64,000 nt of DNA from an uncultured Acidobacteriia bacterium (GTDB taxonomy: Bacteria > Acidobacteriota > Terriglobia > Bryobacterales > Bryobacteraceae), in the NCBI GenBank assembly GCA_903875575.1, contig CAIQWJ010000029.1, positions 1 to 64,000 on the forward strand, given 5' to 3'. Position 1 is the stretch's first letter. Each line of letters begins with the position of its first letter. The notes below the pieces were generated by a model that had not been told where the DNA came from, ran no database searches, and worked only from the letters and a program-made list of their open reading frames with translations. A program made the translations under genes and the position numbers. Below, in pieces: positions 36,501-45,137 of the stretch.

Positions 36501-37558
36501 CCTTCAATGCCGAGACCGGCGGGGGTAAGCTCACAGGCGCAGGCTTCGCTAATCTGATTCCGGATACCGGCGAAGTTGCTTTTCAGTTCTCGGCAAGGAC
36601 GAAGGACGTTCGTCTGCGCTATCCGCAGGGGGTGAGTTCCATATCAGACTCTGAACTCCAGTTGGTACGCAATCCGCAGCGGAGCAGTATTTCGGGGACC
36701 GTAACAGTGCGCAGATTAGTGTTCAACCCCCAGCAGGACGCCGCCGGGATGTTAGCGGATATGAGCCAGAGCGCGCGTACTCCGGCAGCCGGCAGCAATT
36801 CGCTGGCGAACATGAACCTGGATATCCTCATCCAGACCGCGCCCGATGTAGCGCTGCAATCCAAGGTAGCGGAGAGTATTCAGGCCGACGCGTCACTGCG
36901 ACTGCGCGGCACTGTCGCGAGCCCCGCACTGCTGGGAAGGGTGAACGTTTCCCAGGGGGAAGTGCTCTTCTTCGGCAACAAGTACACCATCAGCCGAGGG
37001 GCAATTTCCTTCTTCAATCCGTCGAAGATCGATCCGATTCTCGATGTGGATCTTCAGACAAAGGCGCGCGGGGTCGATGTAACACTCACGGTCACAGGTT
37101 CACCTTCGAACCTGGGAATGACCTACAGGTCTGACCCGCCGCTGGAGTTTTCGGACATTGTCGCTTTGCTGGCCACTGGCCGAACGCCGGACGATCCCTC
37201 GGTCGCCCTGCGCGGCAATGCGCCGACACCGAGCTTTGAGCAACTGGGGGCCTCGGCACTAATCGGCCAAACGCTGGCGAACCCTGTTGCTGGACGTCTG
37301 CAGCGATTCTTCGGCGTCAGCCGGATCAAGATCGATCCGCAGCTATCGGGTGTTGGCGGCAATCCCGGCGCGCGGCTCACGGTGGAGCAGCAGGTGACTC
37401 CGGATATTCTGTTTACTTACATCACGGACGTATCGAATACCAGTCAGCAGTTGATTCGGGTGGAATGGGCGTTCAATCGCAACTGGTCCGCCGTGCTGGA
37501 GCGCGAACAGAACGGCTACGTCGGGCTGGACTTCACTTATAAGAAGCGGTTCAAGTAG
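33518..37558 (+). CDS. tamB: TamB-type translocation and assembly protein (DUF490)
   Basis: 1346 residues. An N-terminal anchor (LKIGLAVFASLVILVLVTGCAALFV) is followed by a very long beta-taco/groove of repetitive strands. The C-terminal TamB domain is typical: RVNVSQGEVLFFGNKYTISRG, then LEFSDIVALLATGRTP, a QLGASALIGQTLANPVAGRLQ stretch, VEQQVTPDILFTYITDV and YVGLDFTYKKRFK. It bridges inner and outer membrane, for protein or phospholipid transport. I choose GTG 33518 (overlapping the upstream TGA as GTGA), not the track's 33461, because that one runs into the preceding gene before the anchor. Confidence 0.92.
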   Translation: MNRRLKIGLAVFASLVILVLVTGCAALFVAQSDWLREKLRAAIVEQAETATGGRVEIAKFQLNWSSLNAEVDGLVIHGTEAPSQAPFLAVDHVTIGLRIVSLFTRDIRLEKLTVTRPRAHIIIDAAGGTNLPRPKTTSNARTADTILNLKIAHVAVRDGTALAESPGNPPHTYPWSGGGRNLALLATYDPARDRYAGDVSFAPLHLTLEGYGPLDVDLTATAAMERNRVFVQKATLKSQGSEIDLSEINIGSFADPVVTAHYGVTVSAAEAARVLHWKLPISGTVNVAGNARYVSPEDFELAGDLRGTGLAYGKVRNIRLTGKVAGSQAKMAITSLRASLLGGTAVGGVETKGYEVYRIAGTIAGLDARNLAALGTTQTVPYDGVLAGTVAATGRFRDTSRFDDATAHLTIGPAAIGPTAHGELSVHYTGSTSKLEVSNSWLQLPNTRLDVSGTLGAAQTISRASSRSTSLAVKLDTNDLNDLLPVMSGQALPFTLRNGSASFAGTVSGTLDDPRVEGHVTLNHAVYDNRLVDSVTGDVTASATQATTTHATLVYDGITASVAGTITLTNWSADKKSAVSGDVTIGNVDLVHALTLSGLEKDVPATGTVSVSAKVSGTVGQPAGSADVTFSKGLFYQQPYDSITSHLQYTNADLQTASGVFTSGPKRVTFDIRYPHNGQTFPAGSLEISAASNTMALNQIALLRQRQPDIQGTAQFQGKSTVRVSVDAQKTAHFELTSLNGDGTATGIGLAGRELGNSHFSARTQAGTLTADFDSNVANAAIKGQARVELTGDDRTTGSISLSNANVGAVAALLSSGDDAKKFAFDGSVEAQVDFSGPLFLPAQMTATATVRQLEVHPTAGSPLAKAIAGFSLRSSGQVKVSYEKSVIRVDSAHFLAPETDMTISGTADTLSATPLNLRLQGDVNLAILRNFVPDLVASGTVSVAGLVRGSWGTPDFSGRAGIRNGEFHYPDFANGLSNATGSVVFSGSRATIESFNAETGGGKLTGAGFANLIPDTGEVAFQFSARTKDVRLRYPQGVSSISDSELQLVRNPQRSSISGTVTVRRLVFNPQQDAAGMLADMSQSARTPAAGSNSLANMNLDILIQTAPDVALQSKVAESIQADASLRLRGTVASPALLGRVNVSQGEVLFFGNKYTISRGAISFFNPSKIDPILDVDLQTKARGVDVTLTVTGSPSNLGMTYRSDPPLEFSDIVALLATGRTPDDPSVALRGNAPTPSFEQLGASALIGQTLANPVAGRLQRFFGVSRIKIDPQLSGVGGNPGARLTVEQQVTPDILFTYITDVSNTSQQLIRVEWAFNRNWSAVLEREQNGYVGLDFTYKKRFK

Positions 37559-37566
37559 CCGAGGCT

Positions 37567-38826
37567 TCAGCCCTTCAGATAGCCCCTGAACTTATCCACG
37601 CTGCCCGGATAACCCGGAAACACCTTACCGATCTGTTTGTTCCCCAGATGGTTGAAGACGGCCTCGCTTAGCACGTCGCGAAAATCCGTTGTCAGCGCCA
37701 GATCGCGCTTTTCATAGAGTTGCTCCGGCGCAAGCCCCGGCCATTGCCCGTACACTTTACCGCCCTGCACCGGGCCGCCCATCACGAACATCGCGTTGGC
37801 GTGGCCGTGATCCGTACCGCGGTCGCCGTTCTCTTTCGCCGTGCGTCCAAACTCCGACATCGTCACAACGACCACGTCTTCCATGCGGTCGCCCAGATCC
37901 TTGTAGAACGCCGCGAGCCCGCCGCCGAACTCCGTGAGTCGCTGGGCCAACTGACCCACCGAGGCCTTCGGGCCAACTTCCTGCGCATGGTGATCCCAGC
38001 CTCCCAGATCTGCGAACGCGACTTCCACGCCCACGTTGGACTTAATCAACTGGGCAATCTGCCGCATGCTGTCGCCGAAACGGCCGCCTGGGTACTGCGC
38101 ACCGCCCGCGGGCTGATACGGGGTCTTCTGAACAGATTGCAGCAATGCCACGGCGTCAAATGTCGCGCGACCAGTGCCATTCAGAATCTGATCGCCCGAG
38201 CCCGCGTACATCGCTTCCAACGCTTTGGCTGCGGCCGCGTCGCGAACACCGAACGCACCCAGGCTCTCCACCGCAACGGCTTCGTTATCGCCGCGCATAC
38301 TGCGTGGCAGGGTGGGTCCCAGACTGACCGCGCGCACGGGCGAGGGTTTGCCCTCGGCGGGCGGCAACGCGCGATTGAGCCACCCATCGTTGGTCGCCTT
38401 GAGACCGGGCGTGCCGGACTCCATGTAATCCTGCGCATCAAAGTGAGAGCGAGTGGGGTCAGGCGAACCGGCCGCGTGGACAATCGCCAGTTGCCGACTG
38501 TCCCACAGCGGCTTGAGCGGAGCGAGCGACGGATGCAGGCCGAACATGCCATCGAGGTCGATGACAGCGTCTTCCTTCGCGATGTTCTCCGCCGGACGAG
38601 GGATGGAAATCGTGGGGCGCAGATCGTAGTAGTGCTGTTCGCCGTGCGGCACCACAATATTGAGGCCGTCGGCCGCGCCCCGCTGGAAGATCGCAACCAG
38701 AACCTTCTTTCGCTGACCACTGTTACTCTGCGCGAACGCCGCCCGCTGCAGCCAGAGCGGCGAGGTTCCGACGCCAACCATGGCGATAGCGGAATCTCTC
38801 AGAAATATACGTCGTGAAACCGGCAT
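37567..38826 (-). CDS. DUF1501 exported protein (Tat signal)
   Basis: 419 residues with a twin-arginine signal (SRRIFLRDSAIAMVGVGTSPLW). The body is the alkaline-phosphatase/sulfatase-like DUF1501 fold (QRGAADGLNIVVPHGEQHYYDLRP, GLHPSLAPLKPLWDSRQLAIVHAAGSPDPTRSHFDAQDYMESG, VVVTMSEFGRTAKENGDRGTDHGHANAMFV). These proteins occur next to DUF1800 proteins in Acidobacteria and Planctomycetes, as here (26 bp apart). GAGGT 8 nt before ATG supports the start. The enzymatic activity is unknown. Confidence 0.92.
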   Translation of the reverse strand: MPVSRRIFLRDSAIAMVGVGTSPLWLQRAAFAQSNSGQRKKVLVAIFQRGAADGLNIVVPHGEQHYYDLRPTISIPRPAENIAKEDAVIDLDGMFGLHPSLAPLKPLWDSRQLAIVHAAGSPDPTRSHFDAQDYMESGTPGLKATNDGWLNRALPPAEGKPSPVRAVSLGPTLPRSMRGDNEAVAVESLGAFGVRDAAAAKALEAMYAGSGDQILNGTGRATFDAVALLQSVQKTPYQPAGGAQYPGGRFGDSMRQIAQLIKSNVGVEVAFADLGGWDHHAQEVGPKASVGQLAQRLTEFGGGLAAFYKDLGDRMEDVVVVTMSEFGRTAKENGDRGTDHGHANAMFVMGGPVQGGKVYGQWPGLAPEQLYEKRDLALTTDFRDVLSEAVFNHLGNKQIGKVFPGYPGSVDKFRGYLKG

Positions 38827-38852
38827 TTTGGACCTCTTTTGTAACCTTTGAC

Positions 38853-40976
38853 CTATCTACGCTGGAAATCCGGCGACCCCAGGGTCAGGCCGGCCACCAT
38901 CGGACCCGCAGGCGGAGCGGCAGGGATGGGCCGACCGTTCTGCGCCTGCTGCTTTGCCGCCTGGTCCGCGATCGCCTGATCCAAACCAGCCTGAATCGCA
39001 GCCTGAGACGCAGGCGACGCATCGGCCAGCAGGATATTTCGCTCGATCTGCGCCGGATCCGCTGCAAACTGGGTCGGATCCACCTTGACGCCCGCTACCT
39101 TTCCCTGAGCCAGAGTATGGGCAAAATTCATCCGAGCCAGCAGGGACGCTGAATTCAGCCAGTCGGCACCCCGATTCGTGTAACCGGTTGGCTCGGCCTT
39201 GCGATAAAGCGGCTGCCCCAGAGTATTCATCAGGCCCACCATTTGTACCGCCGTAGCCACCTCGCCGTTTACCGCACGCACTGCGCTGACCACCATTTCG
39301 AGAGGCGATTTCAGCTTGGCACGGAAATTGGTTGCGGCCCAGAATTCATCGGTACCGAGCATGGTGCGCATCACTTCGTGCAGATCGCCATCGGTATTTG
39401 TGAATGTAGCCGCCATCTTGTCGACCAATGCCTCGGCCGGGTTATCAGACACGAAGCGGATCGCCAGACTCTTCGCAATGAAATGAGCGGTAGAAGGATG
39501 CTTCACCAGAATGTCGATCACCTTCAGCCCATCGTCAATGCCGCCGCCGGCGGGAATCGTCACGCCAAGAACGTGCTTCTCGCCGCGATCATGCATACGC
39601 GGATTGAAAAAGAATCCCCCACCCTGCTGCGGTTGCCGGATGGTCCAGCCGGTAAAGCAACGCGCCACTTCTGTAACATCCTGCTGCGTGTACCCACCGT
39701 CCACACCGAGCGTGTGGAGTTCCATCAGTTCGCGCCCATAGTTCTCGTTGAGTCCCTGCTTCCGCCCATTCGCGGGCGCGTTGGGCCGCGGGGCCGCTCC
39801 GTTCGGATCGCCGGCAGATTCCCAGTTGTCGAGATAGAACAGCATGGCCGGGCTCTCCGCGGTCGCCAGCAGCAGATCCTTGAATTTACCCAGAACGTGC
39901 GGGCGGATGACGTCGCGTTCGTAAGCGGTGACCATAAAACGGTCGGCACCCTTGTCGAGATACACGTTGAAATGATTAAACCAGAAGTCCGCCAAAACCT
40001 CTTCCAACTGCCGGTTCGAATAGATCGCCCGCAGAAGTTTGCCTTCTGTGAGGTCACGATTGACCACCTGTTGCGGTGTATTCAGAACTTCCACGCGCCG
40101 ACGCATAGCGGGTGTTCCGGCATTAGCGAGACGGGTCCGGATGGCTGGCGGGAGCGCTTCGAGAGCGTCTACCAGCTGATCGTCAGGGAGCGATTCCAGC
40201 AGAGCCAGACGGCTTTCCTGCGTTCCGTTGAGGAAGGCCTGTTTCTGCTCAGGGCTGAGGGGCAGCGCGCTGAGCATTTCAGGCGTCATGCGGGCACCGG
40301 GGGGCATTAGACCGGCAGCAGCCCCCGCTGGTCTGCTCGGTGCCACAGGGCGCGGAGCCGCAGCCTGGGCAGTTGCCTGGTCCGTCATCATTGGCGCGGG
40401 GGAGGACGTTGGCGGCACGGCATCCTTCATGGTGGATTGAACGTTACCAATGCTGGCTTCGGCCACGACAGGACCAGTCGGCTGGGCGGCTTTTGCTGTA
40501 ACTGCGTCGTCCGCGGCCTTCTTCTTCTGGTAGCGCGAAATTGCGGTCTGAACCGCAGCCCGCGTCAAGGGATCGTCTTTCGAAGGCAGAGGCAGCTTGC
40601 CATCGATCATCGCCTTAATCATTTGCTGCGACGGATACTTTTGCAGCATCGCCGCAGTACCCATCTGCAGGGTATCCAGAGGTTCCAACTTGGCCAGCAG
40701 GACAGGATTCTCGGGGATAGAAGCTGGCTGAAGCTGCTGCTCGATCCACTTCTCCACGCCCATCTGCTTCACCTGCTCCAGATCGCCAGGGCGCGGCCCG
40801 AAAGTGAGGCGATTCAGAGCGTGCAGAGCCTTCTGATCGTCCGTCATGAGCGGAATCTTCGGTGCCGCGAGAGTCGCGGCCTTCGACGCGGCGGGCGCCT
40901 TTGGCTTCTTCGCCGCGTAGCCGGTTGCCATCATCGAGAGGCCGGCGAATGCCAGTACCAGAGATTTTCGTTGCAT
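38853..40976 (-). CDS. DUF1800 exported protein
   Basis: 707 residues, using the ATG at 40976 that precedes the signal peptide MQRKSLVLAFAGLSMMATGYA. The track start adds 53 implausible residues. DUF1800 blocks include ALNRLTFGPRPGDLEQVKQMGVEKWIEQQL, FWFNHFNVYLDKG, FKDLLLATAESPAMLFYLDNWES, ENYGRELMELHTLGVDGGYTQQDVTEVARCFTGW and PRMHDRGEKHVLG. A Pro/Ala-rich linker (residues 170-250) interrupts the N-terminal part. It forms a gene pair with DUF1501 downstream. GATAAT is present 12 nt upstream of the start. Confidence 0.92.
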   Translation of the reverse strand: MQRKSLVLAFAGLSMMATGYAAKKPKAPAASKAATLAAPKIPLMTDDQKALHALNRLTFGPRPGDLEQVKQMGVEKWIEQQLQPASIPENPVLLAKLEPLDTLQMGTAAMLQKYPSQQMIKAMIDGKLPLPSKDDPLTRAAVQTAISRYQKKKAADDAVTAKAAQPTGPVVAEASIGNVQSTMKDAVPPTSSPAPMMTDQATAQAAAPRPVAPSRPAGAAAGLMPPGARMTPEMLSALPLSPEQKQAFLNGTQESRLALLESLPDDQLVDALEALPPAIRTRLANAGTPAMRRRVEVLNTPQQVVNRDLTEGKLLRAIYSNRQLEEVLADFWFNHFNVYLDKGADRFMVTAYERDVIRPHVLGKFKDLLLATAESPAMLFYLDNWESAGDPNGAAPRPNAPANGRKQGLNENYGRELMELHTLGVDGGYTQQDVTEVARCFTGWTIRQPQQGGGFFFNPRMHDRGEKHVLGVTIPAGGGIDDGLKVIDILVKHPSTAHFIAKSLAIRFVSDNPAEALVDKMAATFTNTDGDLHEVMRTMLGTDEFWAATNFRAKLKSPLEMVVSAVRAVNGEVATAVQMVGLMNTLGQPLYRKAEPTGYTNRGADWLNSASLLARMNFAHTLAQGKVAGVKVDPTQFAADPAQIERNILLADASPASQAAIQAGLDQAIADQAAKQQAQNGRPIPAAPPAGPMVAGLTLGSPDFQRR

Positions 40977-41048
40977 AGGGCTTTTCCCATTATCTAACGC
41001 TTTTGGGGAAGCAAAGTTGCGGAGGCAGACGATAGTTCGCATCCAGGC

Positions 41049-41054
41049 TAACAT
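41049..41054 (+). promoter_or_regulatory. -10 box of the metalloprotease gene
   Basis: TAACAT, 7 nt before ATG 41062; it chooses this start over the track's 41017. Confidence 0.45.
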
Positions 41055-41061
41055 CAATTTC

Positions 41062-43482
41062 ATGCGCACCTTCCTTCTATTCCTGACTTCAGTTGCCCTG
41101 GCGGCCGCGCAGGCACCCGCCGCTCCGGCCACCATCGCAGAGAAAACAAAGGAAATGACGGCGATGCCCGGCTATTTCCCCCTGTACTATGACGCGAAAA
41201 CAGGCCGTGTGTTCCTCGAAGTCAGCCGCTGGAACAGCGACTTTCTTTATGTCAATTCCCTGCCCGCAGGGGTCGGCTCCAACGATATCGGACTGGATCG
41301 AGGTCAGATCGGCGGTTCCATGGTGGTGCGTTTTGAGCGCTACGGCCCGAAGGTGCTGCTGGTGCAGCCGAATCAGAGCTATCGCGCCGTCACCTCGGAC
41401 CCCCAGGAACGCCGGGCCGTGGAAGAGTCTTTTGCGCGATCCGTGATCTGGGGCTTTACCTCGGAAGCCGAGGAGGGGAACCGCGTATTGATCGACGCTA
41501 CCAGCTTCTTTCTGCGCGATGCGCACAGCGTCCCCGAAACACTCTCACGCGAAAACCAGGGCAGTTTTTCGCTCGATGACCGACGTTCGGCCATTTACCC
41601 GGACCGTACCAGGAACTTCCCCCGCAACACGGAAGTGGAGGCGATGCTGACGTTCTCCGGCAGAGGCGCGGGGCCCTGGGTGCAGTCCGTGACGCCAAGC
41701 CCGGATGCGCTCACTGTCCGCGAGCACCATTCCTTTGTGGCGCTCCCTGACGCCGCGACGTTCCACACCCGCGGCTATGATCCCCGAGCCGGCTTCATTG
41801 GGATGAGTTACATGGATTACGCGACGCCGATTGCTGAACCCGTAATGAAGCGCTTTATCATCCGCCACCGACTGGAGAAGAAGAATCCGGCGGCCGCCGT
41901 GAGCGATCCTGTTCAACCCATCGTGTACTATCTCGACCCGGGCACCCCGGAGCCGATCCGATCGGCACTGCTGGAAGGCACCCGCTGGTGGTCGCAGGCT
42001 TTCGAAGCAGCGGGGTTCAGCAATGCTTTTCGGGTGGAGATGCTACCCGCAGATGCGGATCCCATGGATGTCCGTTACAACCTGATCGAGTGGGTGCACC
42101 GTTCCACGCGGGGCTGGTCTTACGGCGAGGCCATCACAGATCCGCGCACGGGCGAAATTATCAAGGGCCAGGTGTCGCTCGGTTCGCTGCGCGTGCGTCA
42201 GGACTTTCTGATTGCAGAGGGTCTGATCGCAAAGTATGAGCAGGGTCAACCAATCGATCCCCGCATGGAGCGAATGGCGCTCGCACGTCTTCGTCAACTG
42301 GCCGCGCATGAGGTTGGCCACACACTCGGACTGGAGCATAACTTCGCCGCCAGCGCGCATGACCGAGCTTCCGTGATGGACTACCCGCCGCCGTTTGTAA
42401 AGCTCAACGAGGCGGGCGAAATCGACCTAAACGAAGCTTATGCCACCGGCATCGGCGAATGGGACAAACTTGCGATTCGATATGGGTATTCGCAGTTCGC
42501 GACGGGCGTGAGTACCGACGCGGAGCGCGCAGCGCTCAATGCGATTCTGAATGAGGCTCGCGACAAGGGCATCGTCTTCATCTCCGACCGCGACGCGCGC
42601 ACAGCGGGCGGCGCGCATCCGATCGCGCATCTTTGGGACACGGGAGCGAATGCAGCCGACGATCTCAACCGAGTCATGCAGATTCGTGCGAAGGCACTGG
42701 CTGGCTTCTCCGAACAGAAAATCCGTTTCGGCGTGCCGATGAGCACGCTGGAAGAAGTTCTCGCGCCGGTATATCTGCTCCATCGCTACCAACTGGAAGC
42801 GACGGCAAAAGTGGTGGGCGGGCTGAACTACACGTATGCGGTTCGTGGCGATGGTCAGACCGTGGCAGAGATCGTACCCGCAGCCGAACAACACCGCGCG
42901 CTCGATGCGATCGTGAAGACGCTGGACCCCGCAGCGCTGACGCTGCCCGAGCGCATTCTGAAGCTGTTGCCACCGCATCCGCCGGAATTCGAGGCGACAC
43001 GCGAGGACTTTCACTCGCGGACCCAGATCACGTTTGACTCCATGGCTCCGGTGGAAGCCGCCGCCGATATGGCTGTCGCTATGCTGCTCAATCCCGAACG
43101 TGCCACGCGCCTGATCGATTACCATTCGCGCGATGCGAAGAATCCGGGTCTGGATGAAGTGATTGACCGGCTGATTACGGCCGCGTGGAAGACACCACGC
43201 GCCGGCCTGCGGGATTCCGAGACACAGCGCACGATTGGGAATGTGGTGCTGTACCGCCTGATGACACTGGCACAGAACGCAACAGCTTCGGAGCAGGCCC
43301 GCGCAATTGCTTTTACGAAACTGGATGATCTGCGGAAATGGCTGCTGGCCAGACAGAATACTGATACGGCGGAACGCGCCCATTCGGTTTACGCTGCCGC
43401 ACAGATCAAGCGTTTTCAGGATGACCCGAAAGTGATCACGGTAAGTAAGCCTGCCGACGCGCCGGATGGTTCGCCAATTTAG
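41062..43482 (+). CDS. Secreted zinc metalloprotease (DUF5117/DUF5118-type)
   Basis: 806 residues with a signal peptide (FLLFLTSVALAAAQAPA). The extended zinc motif AAHEVGHTLGLEHNFAAS (HExxHxxGxxH, near residue 415) puts it in the metzincin-like group. It is followed by the SVMDYPPP Met-turn equivalent. The N-terminal MPGYFPLYYDAKTGRVFLEVSRWNSDFLYVNSLPAG is characteristic of this family of large secreted proteases in Acidobacteria and Bacteroidota. Its substrate is unknown. Confidence 0.9.
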   Translation: MRTFLLFLTSVALAAAQAPAAPATIAEKTKEMTAMPGYFPLYYDAKTGRVFLEVSRWNSDFLYVNSLPAGVGSNDIGLDRGQIGGSMVVRFERYGPKVLLVQPNQSYRAVTSDPQERRAVEESFARSVIWGFTSEAEEGNRVLIDATSFFLRDAHSVPETLSRENQGSFSLDDRRSAIYPDRTRNFPRNTEVEAMLTFSGRGAGPWVQSVTPSPDALTVREHHSFVALPDAATFHTRGYDPRAGFIGMSYMDYATPIAEPVMKRFIIRHRLEKKNPAAAVSDPVQPIVYYLDPGTPEPIRSALLEGTRWWSQAFEAAGFSNAFRVEMLPADADPMDVRYNLIEWVHRSTRGWSYGEAITDPRTGEIIKGQVSLGSLRVRQDFLIAEGLIAKYEQGQPIDPRMERMALARLRQLAAHEVGHTLGLEHNFAASAHDRASVMDYPPPFVKLNEAGEIDLNEAYATGIGEWDKLAIRYGYSQFATGVSTDAERAALNAILNEARDKGIVFISDRDARTAGGAHPIAHLWDTGANAADDLNRVMQIRAKALAGFSEQKIRFGVPMSTLEEVLAPVYLLHRYQLEATAKVVGGLNYTYAVRGDGQTVAEIVPAAEQHRALDAIVKTLDPAALTLPERILKLLPPHPPEFEATREDFHSRTQITFDSMAPVEAAADMAVAMLLNPERATRLIDYHSRDAKNPGLDEVIDRLITAAWKTPRAGLRDSETQRTIGNVVLYRLMTLAQNATASEQARAIAFTKLDDLRKWLLARQNTDTAERAHSVYAAAQIKRFQDDPKVITVSKPADAPDGSPI

Positions 43483-43603
43483 CCGCCGCTACTTATGAAA
43501 CGACTTGCGATGCCGACGACGAGGCCTGGCGTCATTACAAGAGGCCGAGAAATCAGTCGGAACTTGTCTGGGATACCTGCATCCCGGTCGTCTTCGTTTT
43601 TAC

Positions 43604-43798
43604 ATGGCTGTGAACCGTTTTTTCAGGACTACCGTGCCCGGATTCGGACCGATCGGCATTTGGATGCTCCTGTTCGTGGTTGCAGGAGCACAGCTTTCAA
43701 ACTGGCGTTGCCCAGGATGCGGCAAGTGTTTCTCCGCAACTTCGTTGCACCACAAATCATTTCTCACGAGTAAATGCGATAACGGTGGCCTGCCGCAG
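43604..43798 (+). pseudogene. Decayed small membrane zinc-ribbon protein
   Basis: The frame from ATG 43604 reads MAVNRFFRTTVPGFGPIGIW, a helix (MLLFVVAGAQL), then WRCPGCGKCF and later KCDNGGLPQ. This resembles the short proteins with one helix and two CxxC knuckles (WRCPxCGKxF ... KCxxCGLPK) common in Acidobacteria. Here the second knuckle has lost a Cys (GGT for a TGT-type codon) and no stop follows for 240 codons, so the frame runs antisense through the Hsp70 gene. It may be a decayed gene or a readthrough variant. The rest of the 43483-43822 gap shows nothing else. Confidence 0.4.
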
Positions 43799-43822
43799 TT
43801 CGAGGCCAGACAGTGCCGCGCG

Positions 43823-45136
43823 TCAGTGACTATCCCGCGCCTTCAAAGCCAGCCCCCGGGCCACCGAGGTAAATTCATTCCCCGCAGTAATCTTCTCCGC
43901 TCCAAAGCGCGATTCAAAAACACGCCGCACAGCGGGCACAAAGGACGACCCGCCCGTCAGAAAGACCTTATCTACCCGCGCCGCAGCCACGCCGCATTGC
44001 TTCAGCAGGCCATCAACACACCCGCTGATCTGCTCCAGCTCTTCAGCGATCCACCCTTCAAACGCTGTCCGCTCCACGTTCTCTTCCAGTTCCACGAAGC
44101 CATCCGAGAACCGGAACGTCGCGGTATCCCGCGCCGAAAGATCGCACTTCACCGTCTGCACCGAGCGATGCAGCTGATACCCAAGATCTTCGGTAATGAG
44201 ATGCAGCAGCGCGCCAATCTTCTCCGGCTCCACCGCCTGTGCTTCCACGCTGCGAAGCATGTTCATCGTTTCTTTGGAACGCAGGAAAGACAGATGATGC
44301 CATTTCTCCACCTTCGCGTAGACCCAGCCCGGTACAGGCAGCATCTTATTCATCGACCGCAGTTGCGTTCCCGCACCCAACGCAGGCGACACGAGCTTCC
44401 GCACGATCTTCGCATCGAAGGCATCGCCCGCAATGCCAACGCCGGAATTCCCCAGCAGATCCTCAGGCTTTCTGCCGCGCCGGCGAACTTCCGGGCCCAC
44501 ATGGATCAGTGAAAAATCGCTCGTGCCGCCGCCGAAGTCGCCAATGAGAATCAGTTCGTCGTGCGCCAGGGTGGATTCGTAGTGATAGGCGGCACCAACC
44601 GGCTCCATCTCAAACGAGACGGTATGGAAGCCCGCAATACGAAAGGCCTCGCGCAGACGCTCTTCTGCGTAGAGATTGTCGTCTTCACTCTCCGCCGAGA
44701 CGAACCGTACCGGTCGGCCCACAACCGCCGAATGTATGGGCATGCCGAACTGGTGCTCGGCTGCCACGCGAAGGTCTTTGAGAATGCGCGCGATCAGTTC
44801 TTCGAGCGTACGCCGCCGACCGAAAACCTCCGTGGTCTTGAGACTGCGGCTGGTGAGAAACGACTTGAGCGACTGAATCAGGCGGCCTTTGTTTTCGGCC
44901 TCCAGATATCGCTCGATACCAAACGGACCCGTCCAGGACTTCAGTATTTCGCGGCCCGCCTCTCTGGCCTGTTCCAGGTAGAGAAGCGAGCGATATGAGT
45001 CGGTGAGTTCGCCGCGAAAGGGGAAATACGCAAGGCTGACTTCGCCCGATTCGCGGGCAAACGCCACCGAGCTGTTCGTGGTTCCGAAGTCGATACCGAT
45101 CGACGCGGCGGAAGCCTTTGTTCCAGCCCGGGGCAA
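43823..45136 (-). CDS. Hsp70-family protein (YegD-like)
   Basis: 437 residues: essentially the actin-like ATPase domain, without the usual substrate-binding C-terminus. Phosphate 1 SIGIDFGTTNSSVAFA, phosphate 2 LIGDFGGGTSDFSLIHVG and the adenosine motif VFLTGGSSFVPAVRRVFESRFG are intact. This matches the YegD/HscC-like short Hsp70s. The start is a TTG at 45136, 1 bp after the trigger factor stop, so it is translationally coupled to tig. Confidence 0.88.
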   Translation of the reverse strand: MPRAGTKASAASIGIDFGTTNSSVAFARESGEVSLAYFPFRGELTDSYRSLLYLEQAREAGREILKSWTGPFGIERYLEAENKGRLIQSLKSFLTSRSLKTTEVFGRRRTLEELIARILKDLRVAAEHQFGMPIHSAVVGRPVRFVSAESEDDNLYAEERLREAFRIAGFHTVSFEMEPVGAAYHYESTLAHDELILIGDFGGGTSDFSLIHVGPEVRRRGRKPEDLLGNSGVGIAGDAFDAKIVRKLVSPALGAGTQLRSMNKMLPVPGWVYAKVEKWHHLSFLRSKETMNMLRSVEAQAVEPEKIGALLHLITEDLGYQLHRSVQTVKCDLSARDTATFRFSDGFVELEENVERTAFEGWIAEELEQISGCVDGLLKQCGVAAARVDKVFLTGGSSFVPAVRRVFESRFGAEKITAGNEFTSVARGLALKARDSH

Positions 45137-45137
45137 G

